From Pseudomonadota bacterium (GTDB lineage: Bacteria > Pseudomonadota > Alphaproteobacteria > Caulobacterales > Caulobacteraceae): a stretch of 6,003 bases of DNA. Position 1 is the stretch's first letter, and the number at the start of each line of letters is the position of its first letter. Below are positions 4,718 through 6,003 of the stretch, one piece after another. Position numbers and translations under genes: made by a program. The DNA lies in contig JAEZHG010000109.1 of assembly GCA_023436945.1 (NCBI GenBank), positions 1 to 6,003 on the forward strand, given 5' to 3'. Below the pieces are notes generated by a model. The model was given only the letters and a program-made list of their open reading frames with translations, ran no database searches and had not been told where the DNA came from.

Positions 4718-6003
4718 TTAGCTTCTGGCCTTGATCGGCGCTGCACCGTCGGCCAGCGACTCGTTCAGATAGACCTCGGCCTCCTGTGCGGCCAGCGCAG
4801 GCGCATAGCCGAAGCCCTGACCGTAGTGGCAGCCGTCCTGCACCAGCAGATAGGCCAGCCCCGCGTTCTCCACGCCCTCGGCCACCACTTCCAGCGACAG
4901 GTCGCGACCAAGGTTCACAACCGAGCGCACGATCTTGGCCGAGCCCTCGTCCTTATCCATGGTCAGAACGAAATAGCGGTCGATCTTCAGCGTATCGAAC
5001 GGCAGACGCGCCAGATAGGACAGAGACGAGAAGCCGGTGCCGAAGTCATCCAGCGCCAGCGACGCCCCGACCTCGCGCAGCGACGTCAGGACCTCACCCG
5101 CCTTGACCGGATCGCGCATGATGTCGCTCTCGGTCACTTCCAGCTTCAGCGCGCCCTTGGGCAGCGCCGAGGTGCGGATGATCTCGGCCACGTCCTCGAC
5201 CAGGTGCGGACGCTCGATCTCGCCCACCGATAGGTTCACACTACAGAACAGCTGTCCGGCCTTGGGATGGCGGGTCAGCCATTCCGAAAGCTGGCGGGCG
5301 GCCTGACGCATCATCACCAGACCCAGATCGGCCATCAGGCCCATCTCTTCGGCCAGTGACAGGAACTCGTCCGGCGCGACCAGACCGCGCGTCGGGTGAC
5401 GCCAGCGTGCCAAGGCTTCAAAGCCCGCCACAGCGCCCGTCGAAAGGTTCACAATCGGCTGGAAGAAAGGCTCGATCTCGCTGCGGGACAGGGCGTTGCG
5501 CAGGTCGCTTTCCAAAGCCAGACGCGACAGGCTGTCGCTTTCCAGCGCACGGCCATAGGCCGCAGCCCCGCCGCGACCGGCGCGTTTGGCCTTCTCCAGC
5601 GCCAGCGACGCACGACGCAGCAGTTCGGACGCATCGGGCGCATCCGCCCCGCCCTCGACCGCCACAGCGCCAATGGCCACCGTCGGATAGATATCGAAAC
5701 CGGCCACGGTCAGGGGCACCTCCAGCGCCTCCTTCATCCGTTCAGCCGTAGAGTTGCGCCCTGCCGAGCCACGCTCGCGACGCACAAACACACAGAACTC
5801 GTCCTCGCCGATACGCGCAGGCAGGTGCTCTTCGCGGAAGGCCGCCAGAAGGCGCGAGCCGAGCGCCGACAGCACAATATCCGCGCGCTCTGGCCCCAGC
5901 GCCTCGTTCAGGCGGCGCAGACGGTCCAGGTCCGCCACCACCATCTCGTATTCGCCTTCCTGCGTCTGGGTCTCGGCGACACGGTTCAGGAAGGTGCGGC
6001 GGT
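4718..6003 (-). CDS. GGDEF-EAL protein, probable c-di-GMP phosphodiesterase with degenerate GEDEF domain (5' end beyond window)
   Basis: The C-terminal 427 codons are visible, and the frame runs off the right edge inside the start of the GGDEF domain (it begins RRTFLNRV, matching the usual LPNRRxFL start). Positions below count from Met at 5944, which is internal, not the start. The GGDEF domain shows VADLDRLRRLN (3-13) and the signature RIGEDEF, with GEDEF (46-50) replacing GGDEF. The I-site RxxD is changed to R37-E-E-H40. The EAL domain (about 141-395) is complete: E176-A-L, Asn237 in SVNLS, Glu269 in LEVTES, Asp299/Asp300 in DDFGTGFSS, Lys320 in LKIDR, Glu356 in AEGVE and Gln376 in GQGFGY. 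It should therefore hydrolyse c-di-GMP to pGpG. In Caulobacter CC3396 (PdeA) a GEDEF domain binds GTP and activates the linked EAL domain; this protein may work likewise. Any N-terminal sensor or membrane part lies outside the window. No terminator is evident after its stop. Confidence 0.96.
   Translation of the reverse strand, partial: RRTFLNRVAETQTQEGEYEMVVADLDRLRRLNEALGPERADIVLSALGSRLLAAFREEHLPARIGEDEFCVFVRRERGSAGRNSTAERMKEALEVPLTVAGFDIYPTVAIGAVAVEGGADAPDASELLRRASLALEKAKRAGRGGAAAYGRALESDSLSRLALESDLRNALSRSEIEPFFQPIVNLSTGAVAGFEALARWRHPTRGLVAPDEFLSLAEEMGLMADLGLVMMRQAARQLSEWLTRHPKAGQLFCSVNLSVGEIERPHLVEDVAEIIRTSALPKGALKLEVTESDIMRDPVKAGEVLTSLREVGASLALDDFGTGFSSLSYLARLPFDTLKIDRYFVLTMDKDEGSAKIVRSVVNLGRDLSLEVVAEGVENAGLAYLLVQDGCHYGQGFGYAPALAAQEAEVYLNESLADGAAPIKARS

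Noticed and set aside
4711..4726. Direct repeat AGCTTCT-TT-AGCTTCT at the end of the GGDEF-EAL gene
   Set aside because: Too short to be a recombination or mobile-element signature. It forms no stem with a U-tract, so it is not a terminator, and it partly encodes the C-terminus of the EAL protein.
5356..5751. 131-aa plus-strand ORF inside the GGDEF-EAL gene
   Set aside because: It is extremely Arg/Pro-rich and lies entirely antisense to a domain with intact motifs, typical of a high-GC shadow frame.

Overview
The window is GC-rich, with dense, tightly packed genes. Gene content, codon bias and protein sequences suggest a free-living alphaproteobacterium, most likely Caulobacterales (Caulobacter/Brevundimonas-like). 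That assignment is inference, because no rRNA or other taxonomic marker is present. It reads as ordinary chromosomal core: no transposase, integrase, phage gene, CRISPR array, tRNA or rRNA was found.

Layout, left to right. (1) A two-gene plus-strand unit at 6-1378: a DUF952 protein whose stop overlaps the start of pyrD by one base (TGATG). pyrD encodes class 2, quinone-linked dihydroorotate dehydrogenase of pyrimidine synthesis. (2) A 65-bp gap holding a possible promoter, then a 664-aa membrane hybrid histidine kinase (1444-3438, TTG start) with a multi-pass membrane region, HisKA, HATPase and a C-terminal receiver domain. (3) A near-perfect hairpin at 3444-3473 with a tract on both sides, serving as a bidirectional terminator between the kinase and the convergent gene. 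(4) A minus-strand Prx5/type II peroxiredoxin (3496-3984) with a strong ribosome binding site and a hairpin just upstream of it. (5) A 139-bp divergent intergenic region, then a plus-strand YqgE/AlgH (DUF179) gene (4124-4705) that may be leaderless. (6) A minus-strand GGDEF-EAL gene (4718 to past the right edge) that converges on yqgE with only 12 bp between stop codons. Its GGDEF domain carries the variant GEDEF and its EAL domain keeps the catalytic residues, so it is probably a c-di-GMP phosphodiesterase.

The genes cover separate tasks (pyrimidine synthesis, two-component signalling, peroxide detoxification, an uncharacterised conserved protein, c-di-GMP turnover) and do not form one obvious system. 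The most interesting points are the GEDEF/EAL architecture, the untranslated-region structure upstream of the peroxiredoxin, the possible leaderless start of yqgE, and a tiny ORF overlapping the kinase TTG start. I found no convincing evidence of an undescribed multi-gene system.
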